A stretch of 53,940 nucleotides of DNA from Helicobacter sp. (GTDB lineage Bacteria > Campylobacterota > Campylobacteria > Campylobacterales > Helicobacteraceae): positions 1-53,940 of the forward strand of contig JALEPE010000087.1 of the NCBI GenBank assembly GCA_022766795.1, read 5' to 3'. Positions 16,517 through 25,249 of the stretch are shown here, in pieces. Every line of letters starts with the position of its first letter. Positions within the stretch are counted from its first letter, which is position 1. The notes under the pieces are model-generated. The model searched no databases and was not told the origin of the DNA. It saw nothing but the letters and a program-made list of their open reading frames with translations. The translations under genes were made by a program, and so were the position numbers.

Positions 16517-16963
16517 ATGAAAGTTTTATTATTGCAAGATGTGAAAGGTTTAGGTAAAAAGGGTGAAATTTGCGAAGTCAAAGATGGTTATGGAAAGAAT
16601 TTTCTAATCGGCAAGGGATTAGCAGACTTCGCAACAAATGAAGTCATTAATCGCTATAAAGCCGCGCAAAAAAAGGCAGCAGAAATGGCAGCAGAGGAAC
16701 AAGCATTAACGGAAATGGCTGCTAAAAAAATCGCTGAAACAACTCTAAAGATTGTGCAAAAAGTGGGCGCAAATGGTGCATTATATGGCGCAATTACAAA
16801 AGAGGATATTGCAGAAAAATTAGCTAAAGATCATAGAATTGAAATTGATAAGAAAACAATTGTGTTAAATAATCCTATTAAATCCACAGGAGTGTATGAG
16901 GTAGAAATTAAGCTTGGACACGGCATTCACGCACTTTTAAAAGTAGATGTTGAGGCGCAGTAA
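16517..16963 (+). CDS. rplI: 50S ribosomal protein L9
   Basis: This 148-residue L9 binds 23S rRNA at the base of the L1 stalk. The N-terminal domain begins MKVLLLQDVKGLGKKGEICE and includes the signature GYGKNFLIGKGLA. A long helix (AAQKKAAEMAAEEQALTEMA) links it to the C-terminal domain ending VKLGHG-like KLGHGIHALLKVDVEAQ. AAGGAG precedes the ATG. It is followed by hslV with a TAATG overlap, the same neighbourhood as H. pylori HP0514-HP0515. Confidence 0.97.
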   Translation: MKVLLLQDVKGLGKKGEICEVKDGYGKNFLIGKGLADFATNEVINRYKAAQKKAAEMAAEEQALTEMAAKKIAETTLKIVQKVGANGALYGAITKEDIAEKLAKDHRIEIDKKTIVLNNPIKSTGVYEVEIKLGHGIHALLKVDVEAQ

Positions 16964-17493
16964 TGTTTCACGCAACAACGATTCTAGCTTATAAGAGCGC
17001 AAAAGGTGCCGTGATTGGTGGTGATGGGCAAGTTACTTTTGGGAACTGCATATTAAAGGGAAATGCGACAAAAATCCGCACGCTTTATCATGGCAAAATC
17101 TTGAGTGGATTTGCTGGAAGCACCGCTGATGCATTTAGTTTGTTTGATATGTTTGAGGGGATTTTAGAGAATAAAAAGGGGGATTTACTCAAGTCTGTGA
17201 TGGAATTTTCTAAAGAATGGCGCAAAGATAAGTATTTAAGGCGATTAGAAGCGATGATGATTGTGCTAGATAGAGAAAAAATATTTATCCTAAGTGGCAC
17301 AGGCGATGTTGTAGAGCCAGAAGATGGTAGAATTGCAGCGATTGGAAGTGGTGGTAATTACGCATTGTCTGCAGCTAGAGCAATGGATAGATTTGCGCAT
17401 TTAGAGCCAAAAGAATTGGTGCAAAAATCTTTAGAAATTGCAGGCGAACTCTGCATTTATACAAATCAAAATATTAAAATTTTAGAACTTTAG
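16963..17493 (+). CDS. hslV: ATP-dependent protease proteolytic subunit HslV
   Basis: This 176-residue threonine peptidase forms the double hexamer core of HslVU. After a four-residue leader (MFHA), the TTILAY sequence supplies the N-terminal catalytic threonine of the mature subunit. GGDGQVTFGN, the central AGSTADAFSLFD, AIGSGGNYA and CIYTNQNI are characteristic. It is coupled upstream to rplI and followed after nine bases by its ATPase partner hslU. Confidence 0.96.
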   Translation: MFHATTILAYKSAKGAVIGGDGQVTFGNCILKGNATKIRTLYHGKILSGFAGSTADAFSLFDMFEGILENKKGDLLKSVMEFSKEWRKDKYLRRLEAMMIVLDREKIFILSGTGDVVEPEDGRIAAIGSGGNYALSAARAMDRFAHLEPKELVQKSLEIAGELCIYTNQNIKILEL

Positions 17494-17502
17494 GATAGAG
17501 TT

Positions 17503-18843
17503 GTGGAAAAACTATTTGCAATGACACCTCGCGAAATTGTGAGTTATTTAGATGAGTATATCATTGGACAAAAGGAAGCTAAGAAAGTTGTTGCGATTGC
17601 TTTACGGAATCGCTACCGCAGATTGCAACTCCCTAAAGAAATTCAAGATGAAGTAATGCCAAAAAATATTCTAATGATTGGTTCAACAGGCGTCGGAAAA
17701 ACCGAAATTGCAAGGCGAATGGCAAAAATTATGGGATTACCATTTATTAAGGTTGAGGCAAGTAAATATACTGAAGTTGGCTTTGTCGGGCGCGATGTGG
17801 AATCTATGGTGCGTGATTTGGTAGTGGCTTCTATTAATTTGGTTAAAGAGGAGCATCGTAAAAAAAATGTGCAAGATATTGAAAAATATGTTGCCAATAA
17901 GATTATAGAAAAGTTGATTCCCCCATTACCAAAAGGTGCGAGTGAGCAGAAAATTGAGGAATACGAAAACGCAAGTGCAAAAATGCGTATGAAATTAAAA
18001 AATGGTGAAATTGATCATTTAAAAATTGAGATTGAGATTCCAAAACGTGCGTTTGAAATTGAGGATGGCAATATGCCAGCCGAGTTTGCTAAGGTGCAAG
18101 AAACAATTGCTAAAGTCTTTATTGCGACACCTAAGGATAATCCTAAAAAGGAAGTCAGTGTTAAAGAAGCAAAGGAATTATTAAAAACAGAAGCAAGCGA
18201 GGCATTGCTGGATATGGACGCAATTAAGCACGAGGGCGTGAAACGTGCGGAGAGCAGCGGGATTATCTTTATTGATGAAATTGATAAGGTTGCCGTGAGT
18301 GGCAATGGGCAGAGTCGCCAAGACCCAAGCAAAGAAGGCGTGCAACGCGATTTATTGCCTATTGTAGAAGGAAGTGTGGTAAATACAAAATATGGCAGCA
18401 TTAAAACCGATCATATTCTATTTATCGCAGCAGGAGCATTTAGTTTAAGTAAGCCTAGCGATTTAATTGCGGAATTGCAGGGACGATTTCCTTTGCGCGT
18501 GGAGCTTGATAGTCTTGATGAGGACACACTCTATAAGATTCTAACCCAGACAAAAAATTCTATTTTGCGACAATATGAAGCCTTGCTTAGCGTAGAAGAT
18601 GTGAAATTGCATTTCAGTGATTCTGCCATTAAGGCGTTAGCACATTATTCGCAAGTGGCAAATGAAAAGACGGAGGATATTGGTGCAAGACGCCTGCACA
18701 CAGTGGTGGAACAAGTGATTGAGGACATTAGCTTTGAAGCAGAGAATTATCAAGGTAAGGAAGTAGAAATCACGGAGGATTTGGTTAAAGGGAAATTAGA
18801 ATCACTCGTGGCGGATTCCGATATTGCGCGTTATATTTTATAG
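17503..18843 (+). CDS. hslU: ATP-dependent protease ATPase subunit HslU
   Basis: This 446-residue AAA+ unfoldase feeds substrates to HslV. Seen are MTPREIVSYLDEYIIGQ, the Walker A GSTGVGKTEIARR, the pore-loop region KYTEVGFVGRDVESM, an intermediate domain of about 130 residues, the Walker B IIFIDEIDKVA, sensor QGRFPLRVEL, and the HslV-contacting C-terminus ending RYIL. The start is GTG with AGGA at good spacing; an ATG six codons in would match the E. coli start, but has no clear ribosome-binding site. Confidence 0.96.
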   Translation: MEKLFAMTPREIVSYLDEYIIGQKEAKKVVAIALRNRYRRLQLPKEIQDEVMPKNILMIGSTGVGKTEIARRMAKIMGLPFIKVEASKYTEVGFVGRDVESMVRDLVVASINLVKEEHRKKNVQDIEKYVANKIIEKLIPPLPKGASEQKIEEYENASAKMRMKLKNGEIDHLKIEIEIPKRAFEIEDGNMPAEFAKVQETIAKVFIATPKDNPKKEVSVKEAKELLKTEASEALLDMDAIKHEGVKRAESSGIIFIDEIDKVAVSGNGQSRQDPSKEGVQRDLLPIVEGSVVNTKYGSIKTDHILFIAAGAFSLSKPSDLIAELQGRFPLRVELDSLDEDTLYKILTQTKNSILRQYEALLSVEDVKLHFSDSAIKALAHYSQVANEKTEDIGARRLHTVVEQVIEDISFEAENYQGKEVEITEDLVKGKLESLVADSDIARYIL

Positions 18844-18857
18844 GTGGAAATTAAAAG

Positions 18858-19781
18858 TTGAGAGAAGCTAGTTGTTGCAATAAAAAGATAGGCTCTAGTG
18901 TTACAAAAGCGGGATTTGTCGCAGTACTTGGGCGTCCAAATGCTGGTAAAAGCACCCTGCTTAATGCGCTTTTGGGTGAGAAATTAGCTCTAGTTTCCCA
19001 CAAGGCAAACGCTACACGCAAGAGAATGCACTTGATTCTTATGGAGGGTGAAACCCAAATTATTTTTGTGGATACACCCGGAATCCATAAACAAGAAAAA
19101 TTGCTCAATCAGTATATGCTAAAAGAAGCAATGCAGGCTCTAAGTGATTGTGATTTTTTGCTTTTTTTAGCACCTATAACCGATAAAATTAGCAATTATC
19201 AGGAATTTTTGCAACTCGCACAGGGCAAAAAGCATATTTTGCTTTTGACCAAGACAGATCAAGTTTCCAAAGAAGTGTTATTTGAAGCAATGGCAAAATA
19301 TGAAAAATTTAAAGATTCCTATGAGGCATTGATTCCAATCTCCATTAAAGATTCTAGTAGTTTAAAGCGTGTGGTAGAAGTGTTGGCAAAGTTAATACCA
19401 GAAAACCCCTACTACTATGATCCAGAGATTCTAAGTCCCAATACGACAAAGGAGATTGCAAAGGAAATTATCCGTGAGGCAGTGTTTGAGAATCTAAGCG
19501 ATGAGATTCCTTATGAAAGTGATGTACAAATTACATTGTATAAAGAAAAGCCCGATGTGCATTACATTAAGGCTACGATTATTGTGCATAAGGAGAGTCA
19601 AAAGGGAATGGTGATTGGCAAGGGAGGCACAACTCTAAAACGTGTTGGTAAAGAAGCGCGGATAAATATTGAAAAATTCGTGCGGCAAAAGGTGTTTTTG
19701 GAACTTTTTGTCAAAGTTGTGCCAAGTTGGAGTAAAGAGAAAGAAAGCCTTAAAAAAATGGGATATAATTTTGAGGACTAA
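18858..19781 (+). CDS. era: GTPase Era
   Basis: Era is an essential GTPase that binds the 3' end of 16S rRNA during 30S assembly. The 307-residue product has G1 GRPNAGKST, the switch sequence SHKANATRKRM, G3 DTPG, G4 TKTD and a C-terminal KH domain with VIGKGGTTLKRVGKEAR. A 17-residue extension (MREASCCNKKIGSSVTK) precedes the usual start. No ATG lies near the usual start, so TTG at 18858 with AGGTGG upstream is proposed. The order hslV-hslU-era-csd6 matches H. pylori. Confidence 0.94.
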   Translation: MREASCCNKKIGSSVTKAGFVAVLGRPNAGKSTLLNALLGEKLALVSHKANATRKRMHLILMEGETQIIFVDTPGIHKQEKLLNQYMLKEAMQALSDCDFLLFLAPITDKISNYQEFLQLAQGKKHILLLTKTDQVSKEVLFEAMAKYEKFKDSYEALIPISIKDSSSLKRVVEVLAKLIPENPYYYDPEILSPNTTKEIAKEIIREAVFENLSDEIPYESDVQITLYKEKPDVHYIKATIIVHKESQKGMVIGKGGTTLKRVGKEARINIEKFVRQKVFLELFVKVVPSWSKEKESLKKMGYNFED

Positions 19782-19795
19782 TCAAAAGGAAAGCA

Positions 19796-20776
19796 ATGCG
19801 AGTTTTAAGAATTTTAAGCTTATGTTTAGTAATGAGTTTAGGGGTAGGTGCGAGTGATTTTGAATGGGTGCAACTCTATAAAGAGGGCGGGGCAAGAGCG
19901 ATTGAACAAAAAATTGATACAATGATGCAAACACCAGAATTTTGGAGCGAGGCTTTAAAAGAACAGGATACACGCTTTGGGTATTACGAGGATTTAAAAT
20001 ATCTCTTTGTTGCAACAAAGAATACACCGACATTAAAGTTATACGTATTAGAAAATGATAAATGGAATGAAAAATTAAATATTAATAGTTTAGTTGGTTC
20101 TAAAAGTGGGCATAAAGAAAAAGAAGGCGATTTAGCTACACCTATTGGCGTATATACATTAAATGCGCGTTTAACAAATCTTCCACCTTATTATGGACCC
20201 TTAGCGTTCGCGACAAATTACCCCAATTTGTATGACAGATTGCAAAAGCGCACAGGATATGGAATCTGGATACACGGAATGCCATTAGATGGAAACAGGG
20301 AGGAGCAAAATACGCAAGGTTGTATTGCTATTGAAAATGATAAATTAAGCAGTGTGGATAAGATGATTAATTATAAGGAATCGCTGCTTATAACTTATGA
20401 AAACAATAAGATTCCAGAGATTAAAAAAGAGGATTTAAGCAAGATTTTAGCAGATTTTTATGTGTGGAAAAATGCGTGGAAAGTGAGCGATGCAGAAAAA
20501 TATTTAGGATTTTATAGTCAGGAATTTAAGCGGTTTGATGGAATGAATTATGAGGATTTTGCGCAAAATAAACGTAGAATCTTTAAGAAAAACGAGAAAA
20601 AGGAAATTATTTTCTCCAAAGTGAATATTGCGCCTTATCCCAATGATGTCAATAAGAATCTTTTTAGAATCTCATTTTTTGAGGATTATAAAGCCCCAAG
20701 TTATAGCTTTCGCGGGGAAAAAGAGTTGTATGTGGAGTTAAAGGATTCTAAAATGCAAATTCTAGCAGAGCAGTAA
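19796..20776 (+). CDS. csd6: LD-carboxypeptidase / L,D-transpeptidase-fold cell-shape protein (Csd6/Pgp2 type)
   Basis: This 326-residue protein has a signal peptide (MRVLRILSLCLVMSLGVGAS), so it acts in the periplasm. The YkuD catalytic motif is IWIHGMPLDG followed by TQGCIAIEN, with the nucleophilic cysteine. The C-terminal third (about residues 220-326) resembles the NTF2-like domain of H. pylori Csd6 (HP0518). Those proteins trim peptidoglycan tetrapeptides to tripeptides and set helical cell shape. The assignment rests on motif layout and conserved position after era. AAAGGA precedes the ATG. Confidence 0.88.
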   Translation: MRVLRILSLCLVMSLGVGASDFEWVQLYKEGGARAIEQKIDTMMQTPEFWSEALKEQDTRFGYYEDLKYLFVATKNTPTLKLYVLENDKWNEKLNINSLVGSKSGHKEKEGDLATPIGVYTLNARLTNLPPYYGPLAFATNYPNLYDRLQKRTGYGIWIHGMPLDGNREEQNTQGCIAIENDKLSSVDKMINYKESLLITYENNKIPEIKKEDLSKILADFYVWKNAWKVSDAEKYLGFYSQEFKRFDGMNYEDFAQNKRRIFKKNEKKEIIFSKVNIAPYPNDVNKNLFRISFFEDYKAPSYSFRGEKELYVELKDSKMQILAEQ

Positions 20777-20848
20777 ATAGAATTTTTCTTTATGGGTAAG
20801 AATTACATTTTAAAGCATAAATTTTACTTTTGTAAGTTAGAATTTCAG

Positions 20849-20886
20849 CCTAAAACGGAATGTTTTAGGATTAAAAATTTTATAAT
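20849..20886 (+). promoter_or_regulatory. sodB promoter region with 8-bp palindrome
   Basis: A TATAAT box at 20881-20886 lies 11 bases before the sodB ATG. Upstream, CCTAAAAC (20849-20856) and GTTTTAGG (20862-20869) form a perfect inverted repeat with a five-base spacer, placed where a -35 element or operator would sit. It could also serve as a weak stem after csd6, but no T-tract follows. Confidence 0.5.
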
Positions 20887-20897
20887 AAAGGGAACTT

Positions 20898-21524
20898 ATG
20901 TTTAAATTAAGAACATTACCATTTACGGAAATTGTGGGATTTATCAGCAAAGAAACCTGCGAATATCATCACGGCAAACACCACCAAACCTATATCAATA
21001 ACCTAAACAATTTGATTAAAGGCACGGAGTTTGAAAATAAAGGGCTATTGGATATTATAACAAAGGCACAAGGTGGAATCTTTAATAATGCGGCGCAAGT
21101 GTATAATCACGATTTTTACTGGGATTGCGTTAGTCCTGCACAAAGCGTGCAAAGTGTGGCACTTGCAGAGGCATTAAAGGAAAGCTTCGGTGGGATTGAA
21201 AAATTTAAAGAAGTATTTTTGAATGCTGCGACAACGCTTTTTGGTTCTGGCTGGTGCTGGGTGGTGTATAATCCAAGCAGTAAAAAGCTTGAAATTAAGC
21301 AAACAAGTAACGCGCAAACTCCTGTGAGTGAGGGCTTGATTCCTGTACTCGTTGTAGATGTGTGGGAACATGCGTATTATATTGACCATAGAAACGCGCG
21401 TCCTGCATATTTAGAGAAGTTTTTTAGCCATATTAATTGGGAATTTGTATCTAAATCGCTAGAGGCAGCGCAAAAAGATGGGATAAAATCTGTTGCTGCA
21501 TATATGGATTCTCTCCACGCATAA
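20898..21524 (+). CDS. sodB: superoxide dismutase [Fe]
   Basis: This 208-residue cytoplasmic enzyme dismutates superoxide. Metal ligands are visible in YHHGKHHQTY, VYNHDFYW and DVWEHAYYIDH. The AAQVYNHDFYW context with its glutamine is the iron-type signature. Compared with H. pylori SodB, the N-terminal loop after LPF is a few residues shorter. It has its own promoter and is monocistronic. A cluster of dispersed inverted repeats follows. Confidence 0.96.
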   Translation: MFKLRTLPFTEIVGFISKETCEYHHGKHHQTYINNLNNLIKGTEFENKGLLDIITKAQGGIFNNAAQVYNHDFYWDCVSPAQSVQSVALAEALKESFGGIEKFKEVFLNAATTLFGSGWCWVVYNPSSKKLEIKQTSNAQTPVSEGLIPVLVVDVWEHAYYIDHRNARPAYLEKFFSHINWEFVSKSLEAAQKDGIKSVAAYMDSLHA

Positions 21525-21584
21525 ATTGAATCTCCTTGTAAGCCTCTATAAAGAGCTTTGTAATGGCGGAATCTAACTGCTGTG

Positions 21585-21620
21585 TTATTGCGAGGAATGA
21601 AATGACGAAGCAATCCATAA
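21585..21620 (+). repeat. dispersed repeat copy 1
   Basis: The ends are TTATTGCGAGGAATGA and GACGAAGCAATCCAT. The same terminal blocks recur at 21724 and 29536. Confidence 0.75.
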
Positions 21621-21670
21621 TCTTGCATACAGAAGTCTCTACAATGGAATCTTTAAGAAAGCGCATTATT

Positions 21671-21709
21671 ATGGATTGCCACGATTCCACAAGTGGAATC
21701 TCGCAATAA
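21671..21709 (-). repeat. dispersed repeat copy 2, inverted
   Basis: ATGGATTGCC...TCGCAATAA is the reverse complement form of the family ends. Its centre contains a perfect 8-bp inverted repeat, GATTCCAC AA GTGGAATC (21683-21700). Confidence 0.7.
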
Positions 21710-21723
21710 CAAATCCCAAGCAG

Positions 21724-21765
21724 TCATTGCGAGGAGCGAACAGAGGGAGAGACGAAGCAATCCAT
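21724..21765 (+). repeat. dispersed repeat copy 3
   Basis: TCATTGCGAGGAGCGA...GACGAAGCAATCCAT shares both ends with copies 1 and 4. The wider bacterial family with TTGCGAGGAGCGAA/GAAGCAATCC ends is known from many genomes. Confidence 0.75.
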
Positions 21766-21800
21766 ACACAAAAGAAGTCATTAATGCTTACAATGGAGTC

Positions 21801-23588
21801 TTAGGATTCCAAAATGGCTTGCAGTTGTGCTTTAATGGAATCTTTTGTATTTAAATCATTGGGATTTGCAACAAATGTCCGCAAATGTTCCCCGTAAAAT
21901 TTCGCCTTTGGTGCGCTGTATAAGCCGAATCTCCAATCAAAACGTGGTTGCAAAATTACAAGTGTTGGCACTCCACAAATGGCTGATAAATGTGCAGGTG
22001 AGCTATCAATTCCAACAACACAATCCAAAGTTTTTAAGGTGTTGTAAGTTTCTAGCCAGTCTTTGAAAGTTGCTCCGGCATTTTCTATATTTTTGGGCAA
22101 TTCAAATTCTCCAACTTGTAACGATACGAGTTCTACATTTTTTAAATCTAACAAAAAATTTAGGAAAAATTCTAGGCTAAAGTTACGCGTATTAGCTTCT
22201 TTTAGGGCGAAATTTGTATGCCAAAAGAACCCGATTCTTTTCTTTTTGCGTTTTTTATTGTTTGCTTCAAAGGGCGCAATGGGTGAGGGTAGAGCGGTGA
22301 TTTTTTGCAAAGAATCCAAGTGTAAAAAGTAGGGAATAGAAGTCAGTGGAATCCAAAAGTCAAAAGATTGTGGAAGCGTATTGATAACCTCAAGATTCTC
22401 AAAGCCAACTTTGACAAAATGTGTTTTAAATAACGTATACATCGGAGTGTGTGGCAAGAAAAGCACCTTTTTAGCGATTTTGCAAAGTGCGCTTAAAGTG
22501 CGTCCATACATCAACGCATCACCAAAGCCCTGTTCGCAATTTACTACAATAACTTTATTGGCAAATACATTGGAATCCCGCATAAATGCTTCTTTAGCAA
22601 CAAGATAATGTTGGTATGCCACCGCCCCTGGATTACCAAAGACTAGGCGACTTTCATAAAATTCTAAAGCTTCGCTAAAGCGGTCTTGGCGCATCAATAA
22701 ATAAGCAAGTAAAAATGCGGCAGATTCCTTGTATTGCTGTGTTGCGCTTGGGATTCCAAAGATTTTTTTATATGCGATCTCTGCTTGTGCATAATGTTCT
22801 GTGTATTCTAATGCCCTTGCAAAATGATACCAAAATTGCGTATTTTGCATATTTTGCTCTTGTGAGGAAGCGTAGATTTTTAGGGCTTCTTGCGCTTCTT
22901 CTTTGGGGTTTTTAAAATTTGCTAGATGAATCTCCGCAATTTTTAACGCAAATTGATTGATAATGGCTTTTAATGCTGCAATTTCTGGGTTTTCTACCAT
23001 ATTTTGTGTCATTCCACTAATACGCACATCTAGTGAGTTTGGATTTAATGATTGTGGAATCGTAGGTGGAGTTTGATTGAGTGCTTGCAGGGCAATCGTG
23101 TAGGCGTTTTGACAAACTGCTAGGGAATTTTCGTATGCGCCTGCATTATAATACATTGTTACAAATTCATTCCAAATGTTCCAATTTGTTGGGTTATTTT
23201 GTAATAAGATTTTATAAATGGAATCGGCTTTTTCTAATAAATTTTGTGCTTTATAAGATTGTAATAGCAGTGTTAATATCTCTTGTTGTAGTGGGGTTGC
23301 ATTAATGTTTAGGGATTCTAATATTTGCATTGCAGCTTGCGCTTTGTTTTGCCCTAGCAATGCTTTAGCAAAACATAGCGTCCAAAATAAAGAATCTCGT
23401 TGTAAATTGCATACTTCAGCGCAAAGTTCTAAGGATTGTGGAATCCCAAGTTGTAACGCGCTTAAAGCAGCAAGTTCTAGAAGTTTTTCTTTATTTTTAT
23501 CTTTAGCGTTTTTGAGTGTCTGTGTGCTTATATGAAAGCAGTCTGTAAAATTGCCTTCAAGGTATCGCATTTGCGCTAAATCTAGCAT
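21801..23588 (-). CDS. TPR-repeat glycosyltransferase, GT9 (heptosyltransferase)-like C-terminus
   Basis: This 595-residue protein has an N-terminal half of repeated helical pairs of TPR type (for example LLQNNPTNWNIWNEFVTMYY and AYKKIFGIPSATQQYKESAA). Its C-terminal half is GT-B-like: VNCEQGFGDALMYGRTLSAL near residue 350, and DSSPAHLSAICGVPTLVIL near 528-546, the nucleotide-sugar side of GT9 enzymes. Such TPR fusions glycosylate proteins or surface glycans, often flagellar ones; the substrate cannot be read here. The start has AAGGGGATATA upstream. It lies nine bases after rpe, with which it is cotranscribed. Confidence 0.8.
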   Translation of the reverse strand: MLDLAQMRYLEGNFTDCFHISTQTLKNAKDKNKEKLLELAALSALQLGIPQSLELCAEVCNLQRDSLFWTLCFAKALLGQNKAQAAMQILESLNINATPLQQEILTLLLQSYKAQNLLEKADSIYKILLQNNPTNWNIWNEFVTMYYNAGAYENSLAVCQNAYTIALQALNQTPPTIPQSLNPNSLDVRISGMTQNMVENPEIAALKAIINQFALKIAEIHLANFKNPKEEAQEALKIYASSQEQNMQNTQFWYHFARALEYTEHYAQAEIAYKKIFGIPSATQQYKESAAFLLAYLLMRQDRFSEALEFYESRLVFGNPGAVAYQHYLVAKEAFMRDSNVFANKVIVVNCEQGFGDALMYGRTLSALCKIAKKVLFLPHTPMYTLFKTHFVKVGFENLEVINTLPQSFDFWIPLTSIPYFLHLDSLQKITALPSPIAPFEANNKKRKKKRIGFFWHTNFALKEANTRNFSLEFFLNFLLDLKNVELVSLQVGEFELPKNIENAGATFKDWLETYNTLKTLDCVVGIDSSPAHLSAICGVPTLVILQPRFDWRFGLYSAPKAKFYGEHLRTFVANPNDLNTKDSIKAQLQAILES

Positions 23589-23597
23589 TATATCCCC

Positions 23598-24233
23598 TTA
23601 TTTTAAACTCTCTATTCTTTGTCGATAATCCCCGCTAAAGACATAGCTGCCTGCTACGACAATATCTACTCCTGCTTCTTTTAGCGATTCTATGTTAGAA
23701 TCACTCACACCTCCATCGACTTCCACTAGGCAACTGGGATTTAATAAAGCGATTTTATCTTTTAAGGCTTTGATTTTATCTAGGATATTTGGAATAAATT
23801 TCTGTCCGCCAAAGCCCGGATTGACGCTCATTATTAGCACCATATCGATATATTCTAGCAAGTATTCTATGGAATCTAGCCCAGTATGGGGGTTTAGCAC
23901 AATGGCGGGTTTAATGCCAAGACTTCTGATTTTTTGTGCTAGGCGGTTAGCGTGCTTCTCCTCTTCAATGTGAAAAGAAATAAACTCTGGCTGAAAAGGC
24001 GCGAATAAATCTACAAAAAATGGGTTGTTTTGAACCATTAAATGAATATCAAGGGGTTTTGTTGCAGCCTTTACTACGGATTCCACGACACAGGGACCTA
24101 TGGTTAAATTTGGCACGAAATGTCCGTCCATTACATCAATATGCACGAAATCGCAACCTGCTTCACAAATGGCTTTAACCTCGGATTCCAACTTACCAAA
24201 ATCCGCCGAAAGAATGCTTGGAGCTACACGCAT
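23598..24233 (-). CDS. rpe: ribulose-phosphate 3-epimerase
   Basis: This 211-residue TIM-barrel enzyme interconverts ribulose-5-phosphate and xylulose-5-phosphate. Motifs are VAPSILSADFGKLE at the N-terminus, HIDVMDGHFVPNLTIGP with metal ligands, DIHLMVQNN, MSVNPGFGGQKFIP and VDGGV. The ATG at 24233 has AAGGA upstream and matches the family start; an upstream in-frame extension is rejected. It is transcribed away from fbp, so two sugar-phosphate genes share a divergent control region. Confidence 0.96.
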   Translation of the reverse strand: MRVAPSILSADFGKLESEVKAICEAGCDFVHIDVMDGHFVPNLTIGPCVVESVVKAATKPLDIHLMVQNNPFFVDLFAPFQPEFISFHIEEEKHANRLAQKIRSLGIKPAIVLNPHTGLDSIEYLLEYIDMVLIMSVNPGFGGQKFIPNILDKIKALKDKIALLNPSCLVEVDGGVSDSNIESLKEAGVDIVVAGSYVFSGDYRQRIESLK

Positions 24234-24318
24234 AAATATCCTTATGAATCTCAAAATATTATGCAAAATTGTAGCAAAAAACTATGTAATTTACGCGGTT
24301 TTTAGGCTGAAATTAGGC

Positions 24319-24324
24319 TATAAT
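24319..24324 (+). promoter_or_regulatory. -10 box of the fbp operon
   Basis: GGCTATAATACGG contains a perfect TATAAT, 28 bases before the fbp ATG and downstream of a T-rich stretch. Confidence 0.65.
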
Positions 24325-24352
24325 ACGGAAATTTTTAGCAAGGAGTTAGCAA

Positions 24353-25249
24353 ATGGGGTTGCAAGAGGCAAATTTAATGGAAACAAATTTAGCACAGGAC
24401 TTAGATGCTATTTTTACAGGCATTAAAACTGCAAGCTTGAATATTTACAAAATATTGCAACTAAGCCTTGGTGAATATACACAAAGTACGAATGCTACAG
24501 GCGATACACAACTGCAAGCCGATGTAGAAGCCGATAGAATCTTGCAAGAAACATTTACGACAATCCCTTGTGTGGCGCAAATTTGTAGCGAAGAGCAAGA
24601 CAATGCGATTCCATTACATCATAATGGCACATATTCTATTGCGTATGACCCGCTTGATGGCTCATCACTAATGGGTGCAAATCTAAGTGTGGGAAGTATT
24701 TTTGGAATCTATAAAGGCGAGTTTCTACCACAAAATCTCGTCGCAAGCGCGTATGTTGTGTATGGAATGGTAGTTGGAATCGGATTTGCTTCTTTATTAA
24801 AAGAGGGCGTAGATTATTATGTGTATAATGGGACGGAATTTAGTTTGCAGAAGTGTTTGAAGCTTAGCGAAAAAGGCAAATTAAATGCCACAGGAGGCAC
24901 ACAAAAAAATTGGAGTCAGGCACATAGAGCAAAAATGGAATCACTTTTTAATGTGGGGTATCGCCTGCGGTATAGCGGAGGAATGGTGCCGGATTTACAC
25001 CATATTCTTGTTAAAGGTGGGGGATTATTTTCTTATCCTGCGACAAGTGATGCACCAAAGGGCAAGTTAAGAATGCTTTTTGAGGTGTTTCCTTTTGCGT
25101 TTGTATTTGAGCGCGCAAGGGGCGAGGCTGTATATTTAAATGAAAAGGGTGAAGCCGTGCGACTTCTTAACCTTATTCCAACACATTTGCACGATACAAC
25201 GTCTTGCTATTTTGGTAGTGCATGGGAGATTGATTTTATAAGGAAATAA
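24353..25249 (+). CDS. fbp: fructose-1,6-bisphosphatase, class I
   Basis: Fbp makes fructose-6-phosphate in gluconeogenesis. The 298-residue product carries CSEEQDN, the metal site AYDPLDGSSLMGANLSVGSIF, YRLRYSGGMVPDLHHIL and LFEVFPFAFVFERARGEAV. It is shorter than E. coli Fbp (about 330), as in other campylobacteria. AAGGAG precedes the ATG. As I recall, C. jejuni has the same order: fbp, a small hypothetical gene, metS, another hypothetical gene. The downstream genes follow with little or no gap. Confidence 0.93.
   Translation: MGLQEANLMETNLAQDLDAIFTGIKTASLNIYKILQLSLGEYTQSTNATGDTQLQADVEADRILQETFTTIPCVAQICSEEQDNAIPLHHNGTYSIAYDPLDGSSLMGANLSVGSIFGIYKGEFLPQNLVASAYVVYGMVVGIGFASLLKEGVDYYVYNGTEFSLQKCLKLSEKGKLNATGGTQKNWSQAHRAKMESLFNVGYRLRYSGGMVPDLHHILVKGGGLFSYPATSDAPKGKLRMLFEVFPFAFVFERARGEAVYLNEKGEAVRLLNLIPTHLHDTTSCYFGSAWEIDFIRK

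Larger units (their letters stand above)
21525..21800. other. intergenic repeat cluster between sodB and the convergent TPR gene
   Basis: This gap holds three copies of the dispersed repeat in alternating orientation and no ORF. Converging transcription from sodB and the minus-strand operon meets here, so the stem-forming repeats may help to terminate both. Confidence 0.7.

Noticed and set aside
21585..21765. A small IS or transposase gene in the repeat cluster
   Set aside because: Only 36-42-base palindromic units are present, with no transposase ORF.
22063..22915. Several plus-strand ORFs opposite the TPR-GT9 gene
   Set aside because: They are antisense shadows of a well-supported 595-codon gene.
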